Of a stretch of DNA of 7,601 nt, positions 4,759 through 7,601 are shown in pieces. The notes beneath the pieces are model-generated. The model saw nothing but the letters and a program-made list of their open reading frames with translations, did not search any database and was not told the DNA's origin. The stretch is from Ruminococcus sp. UBA4383. GTDB lineage: Bacteria > Bacillota > Clostridia > Oscillospirales > Ruminococcaceae. Within the stretch, counting starts at the first letter, position 1. Each line of letters starts with the position of its first letter. The stretch is taken from NCBI GenBank assembly GCA_002389995.1, contig DGRR01000199.1, forward strand, positions 5,546 to 13,146, in the 5' to 3' direction. The position numbers were made by a program, and so were the translations under genes.

Positions 4759-7116
4759 GTGTCTGAAAAAAAATCCCCCGTCAGTAATACAGACAAAAAA
4801 CATGACGCTAAAACTCCCGCAAACGAATTTAAACCCCTCGACTTATCCAATCCCGATAAAGTCGCTATGGTCCGCCCGGAAGATGTCAGCATAAAGGAAA
4901 AAACCGTCATCAAAAAAGTAAATCCGCATGGCGAAGCTTTCCCCGAACAGGACTCAGTCCCTCAGATAAGAAGAATGAGTGACTCCACAAGGGCTAAGGA
5001 ACTCGAAAAATTAAAGAAAAAAAGCCGTAACCGAAACGATTTCTCCTCCCCCTACGGAAAAGATACCCCCGACGGCGAATATGTCTTTACTCCCCCTAAA
5101 TTCAAACGAAAAAAACGTACACGCAAAAGTATCATAAATGAATTTGAAAGCCCCGAAGGTCAGAAAAATATAACCGATATCGTCCCCTCCCCCAGAGCGG
5201 TCGAGGCTACCCGCCCCATACAGCCTGCTCCAAGAGCCGATACCACTCAGATAGACCTCTCACAGAATCCCGATGTCGATAATATTGATGTGCGTGTCAG
5301 CCAGCTCACCGAAGAATATTACAACGAAAGAGTAAAGGAAAAACGTACAAAACGTGTTGTTGATTTCAACTATTACGGAGATGTCGAGGACGTAGGACTT
5401 GACATAATGGAACTGAAAAGCATTATATCATCAAGAGTTGTACTGCTTGTACTGCTGTGCATTTTCAGCCTTTACATAATGCTCTGCAACCAGTTCAGAC
5501 TCCCGATAGTCGATTTTCTCAGCAGAAAAAATATATATTCCTACCTCTCCGCATACCTCATAACAGGAATACTCGCAATACTTACATCAACCGCCGTAAT
5601 ATCAAAGGGTATAAAAAATCTCCTGAAATTCAAAGCGGACAGCGATTCAATGACCGCTGTAACTGCAATTTCCTGTATAATTGCACTTGTAGCGGCATTT
5701 TTCAGACCTGATATGGCTCAGAAAGAAATTATTCAGGTATATATGCCCGTGGGAATAATTTCACTTTTATTCAATGCAATAGGAAAACTTTTAATACTGC
5801 AAAGAGCTGAAAGAAATTTCGACTTTGCTTCAAAAAGTTTTGACCGTCACGGTGTTGTTTATGTCCGAAATGAAGAACGTGCCGAAAGACTTACAAGAGG
5901 TACAATAGGAGATTTTCCCATACTCGCAGCCATGCGGAAAACCGATTTTCTTACGGACTTTCTCAGATATACCTATTCATCTGATATAACAGATTCTTTT
6001 TCAAGAAAATCCGCTCCGATATGCCTTATAATATCAATACTCCTGTCATGTTTCCTTACCTTTATAAGAATGGGAACACTCCTGTCACTCGATGCACTTA
6101 CATTCGGAACGGCAATATATAATATGCTGATATGTGCATCTTCATGTGTCGGACTTCCGCTCGCAGTAAATATACCGCTTGAAAGAGTTTCAAAGGAAAC
6201 ACTTAAAAATAATGGCATACTTCTCGGTTATCAGAGTGTTGATGACCTGTATGATGCAAATTCAATGCTCATAGATGCCGAAAAGCTTTTCCCGAATGAT
6301 TCACTCAAAATAGCAGGCGTTAAAATATTCGCAAATACAAAAGTCGGTGAAGCCCTCCTCGAAGCCGCAAGCATCGCCTATTACGGAGAAAGCATATTAA
6401 AAAGACTTTTCAAGGATATACTTGACGCAAACGGCGGAAGAACTCTCCCCGTTGATAATTTCACTTATGAGGAAGGCGGTTTCTGCGGCTGGATAAATAA
6501 TAAACGTGTCCTCCTCGGCGGCAGAGAATTAATGGAAAGACATAATATTGAAGGTATCCCCACTAAATCAAAGGAAGCTGAATATGCCGCCTCCGTTCAG
6601 GAAGTAATTTATCTTTCAGTTTCGGGAAATGCAGCGGCTATGTTCATTATCGACATCAAAGCCGACAAAAATGTGAAAAAATGGATTCAGAAACTCGCAA
6701 GAAATAAGGTTTTCCTTATAATCAAAAGCGTTGATTCAAATTTAACAGTTAAAAAATTATCACGGCTTTTCTATTTTCCGCAGGAAATGATGAGAATTAT
6801 TCCCAATAAACTCCATGACGACTTTGAAAAAGAAACTTCACGCACTATAAGATTAAGTGCTTCAATGGCTTGTACAGGCAAATTCACATCATTTGCACAG
6901 CTTATACTCGGTACAAAAATAATACAGTCCTCCGCAGTAATGGGACTGATATTCCAGACAGTTTCCATAATTGTGGGATTTGCGGTATCATTAGTTCTCA
7001 TATTATCGAAATCATTTGAAAACAATTATGTATATATGTCAACATCTGCCATGGTAATGTATAATCTTATCTGTGCCATGTTCACAGGAATTGCCGTAAG
7101 CCTTAAAAAATTATGA
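4759..7116 (+). CDS. Membrane protein resembling a P1B-type ATPase but lacking all catalytic motifs (pseudo-ATPase)
   Basis: 785 residues from the GTG at 4759. Residues 1-220 are hydrophilic and probably disordered, with Pro/Ser/Lys-rich stretches and a basic cluster (KFKRKKRTRK, 114-123). Eight hydrophobic helices follow, grouped 4 + 2 + 2: about 226-244, 260-280, 299-315, 326-347, 419-437, 446-470, 724-750 and 760-783. The loop of about 70 residues after helix 4 and the loop of about 250 residues after helix 6 match the A and P/N domains of heavy-metal P-type ATPases. Local resemblances remain: KNNGILLGYQSVDDLYDA after helix 6 recalls 'GILIKG-x-x-x-LE', and GGFCGWINNKRVLLGGRELM (574-593) recalls the N-domain 'GxxGxxxGxxxxxGN' segment. 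The catalytic motifs are missing: IDAEKLF replaces DKTGT, KSVD replaces TGD, no TGES or GDGxND is found, and the membrane CPC site reads SSC. ATP-driven transport is therefore unlikely; a structural, sensory or scaffold role is inferred. It is coupled to rlmB. Confidence 0.72.
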   Translation: MSEKKSPVSNTDKKHDAKTPANEFKPLDLSNPDKVAMVRPEDVSIKEKTVIKKVNPHGEAFPEQDSVPQIRRMSDSTRAKELEKLKKKSRNRNDFSSPYGKDTPDGEYVFTPPKFKRKKRTRKSIINEFESPEGQKNITDIVPSPRAVEATRPIQPAPRADTTQIDLSQNPDVDNIDVRVSQLTEEYYNERVKEKRTKRVVDFNYYGDVEDVGLDIMELKSIISSRVVLLVLLCIFSLYIMLCNQFRLPIVDFLSRKNIYSYLSAYLITGILAILTSTAVISKGIKNLLKFKADSDSMTAVTAISCIIALVAAFFRPDMAQKEIIQVYMPVGIISLLFNAIGKLLILQRAERNFDFASKSFDRHGVVYVRNEERAERLTRGTIGDFPILAAMRKTDFLTDFLRYTYSSDITDSFSRKSAPICLIISILLSCFLTFIRMGTLLSLDALTFGTAIYNMLICASSCVGLPLAVNIPLERVSKETLKNNGILLGYQSVDDLYDANSMLIDAEKLFPNDSLKIAGVKIFANTKVGEALLEAASIAYYGESILKRLFKDILDANGGRTLPVDNFTYEEGGFCGWINNKRVLLGGRELMERHNIEGIPTKSKEAEYAASVQEVIYLSVSGNAAAMFIIDIKADKNVKKWIQKLARNKVFLIIKSVDSNLTVKKLSRLFYFPQEMMRIIPNKLHDDFEKETSRTIRLSASMACTGKFTSFAQLILGTKIIQSSAVMGLIFQTVSIIVGFAVSLVLILSKSFENNYVYMSTSAMVMYNLICAMFTGIAVSLKKL

Positions 7117-7122
7117 TATTTC

Positions 7123-7161
7123 AAGGGAACTCTGACAAATAATCTTGTCATGTTCCCTTTT
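7123..7161 (+). terminator. Hairpin after the pseudo-ATPase gene, probable terminator
   Basis: AAGGGAAC (7123-7130) pairs with GTTCCCTT (7152-7159), and an inner stem TGACA (7133-7137) pairs with TGTCA (7146-7150) around an 8-base loop, with a small asymmetric bulge between the stems. It begins 7 bases after the stop codon. The T-run is short (TTTT at 7158-7161, then CCCTT), so termination may be partial and allow read-through into the next gene, for which no clear promoter is seen in the gap. Confidence 0.6.
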
Positions 7162-7170
7162 CCCTTAAAG

Positions 7171-7176
7171 AAAGGA
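7171..7176 (+). promoter_or_regulatory. Ribosome binding site of the NQPNY-repeat gene
   Basis: AAAGGA lies 7 bases before the ATG at 7184 and supports it as the start of the last reading frame, which stays open to the window end. Confidence 0.65.
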
Positions 7177-7183
7177 TAACAAA

Positions 7184-7601
7184 ATGTCAACAAAACACAA
7201 GCATAATGCTGAAAATGAAATAGAAAACACTGACAACGAATCAACAATGAATATTCCGAAAATATACCCCTCCCCTGCTCCTCCTCCCGTTAATCAGCCT
7301 AATTACAGCCAGCCTAATTACAATCAACCTAATTACAATCAACCTAACTACAATCAACCTAATTACAATCAGCCAAACTACAATCAGCCTAACTACAATC
7401 AGCCTAACTACAATCAACCTAACTACAATCAGCCTAACTACAATCAGCCTAACTACAATCAGCCAAATTACAATCAACCTAACTACAATCAGCCCAATTA
7501 TAATCAGCCCAATTATAATCAGCCAAACTACAATCAGCCCAATTATAATCAGCCTAACTATAATCAGCCTAACTACAATCAGCCTAATTTCAATCAGCCC
7601 A
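7184..7601 (+). CDS. N-terminal part of a low-complexity NQPNY-repeat protein (3' end outside window)
   Basis: An open frame of 139 codons starting at ATG 7184 after a good ribosome binding site and continuing past the right edge. The first 36 residues are polar and charged (MSTKHKHNAENEIENTDNES), then a short proline-rich link (YPSPAPPPV). From residue 37 the protein is a pure tandem array of the pentapeptide NQPNY. There is no signal peptide, so this region should be cytosolic or the N-terminal tail of a membrane protein whose helices lie further on, as is common for Pro/Gln/Asn/Tyr-rich tails in Firmicutes. Such sequences are flexible, sticky and prion-like. No function can be assigned from the visible part. 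It follows the pseudo-ATPase gene by 67 bp with a hairpin between them. Confidence 0.8.
   Translation, partial: MSTKHKHNAENEIENTDNESTMNIPKIYPSPAPPPVNQPNYSQPNYNQPNYNQPNYNQPNYNQPNYNQPNYNQPNYNQPNYNQPNYNQPNYNQPNYNQPNYNQPNYNQPNYNQPNYNQPNYNQPNYNQPNYNQPNFNQP
7292..7601 (+). repeat. In-frame 15-bp tandem repeat encoding NQPNY (20 full units plus a partial)
   Basis: Units of AAT-CAR-CCN-AAY-TAY run without interruption to the window edge. Twenty complete 15-bp units span 7292-7591 and a 21st is cut at 7601. Nearly all differences are synonymous (CAA/CAG, CCT/CCA/CCC, AAC/AAT, TAC/TAT). Only unit 2 (SQPNY) and unit 20 (NQPNF) change the peptide. Tracts of this kind can gain or lose units by slippage, and each unit keeps the frame. 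Confidence 0.95.

Noticed and set aside
7241..7477. A reading frame on the - strand with repeated IVVRL units
   Set aside because: It is the antisense shadow of the NQPNY repeat; any frame across a 15-bp tandem repeat stays open. It has no ribosome binding site, and the + strand frame has one together with a normal start.
7292..7601. CRISPR array, because the DNA repeats regularly near cas-like genes
   Set aside because: The units are 15 bp and contiguous with no unique spacers, vary at codon third positions and are in frame within a good gene.

Overview
The window looks like a chromosomal segment from a Ruminococcus-type anaerobic Firmicute (Oscillospiraceae). This is judged from moderately low GC, strong AGGAG-type ribosome binding sites, codon use and the look of the housekeeping protein RlmB. 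The genus is an inference, not a demonstrated fact.

Left part (1-1260, + strand): the 3' end of a von Willebrand factor A (vWA) domain gene, followed closely by a complete PP2C-type protein phosphatase. This order resembles the vWA + PP2C + kinase 'TerY-P triad' seen in Ter-linked stress and conflict systems. Any kinase would lie left of the window. The block ends at a strong symmetric hairpin terminator.

Centre (1263-3846, - strand): a two-gene operon converging on the PP2C gene. It holds a Cas6-like pre-crRNA endoribonuclease and, one base downstream, a 589-residue RAMP (Cas7-like) protein that recalls the TIGR03986 family. It has its own good promoter (TTGAAT-17-TATAAT) and shares the terminator hairpin. 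The window has no Cas10, small subunit, Cas1/Cas2 or CRISPR array, and both ends of this operon are closed. It therefore looks like a minimal stand-alone Cas6 + RAMP unit beside a phospho-signalling pair. This is the most interesting part of the window.

Right part (3884-7601, + strand): a divergent promoter, with a 19-bp palindrome over its -35 box, drives rlmB (23S rRNA Gm2251 methyltransferase). Translationally coupled to rlmB is a 785-residue membrane protein. It has the eight-helix layout of a P1B-type ATPase but has lost all the catalytic motifs (TGE, DKTGT, TGD, GDGxND, CPC), so it is a predicted pseudo-ATPase. After a hairpin comes the start of a gene encoding a low-complexity protein with at least 20 tandem NQPNY pentapeptides, which runs off the window end.

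No intergenic gap exceeds about 185 bases. No tRNA, rRNA, insertion sequence or CRISPR array was seen.
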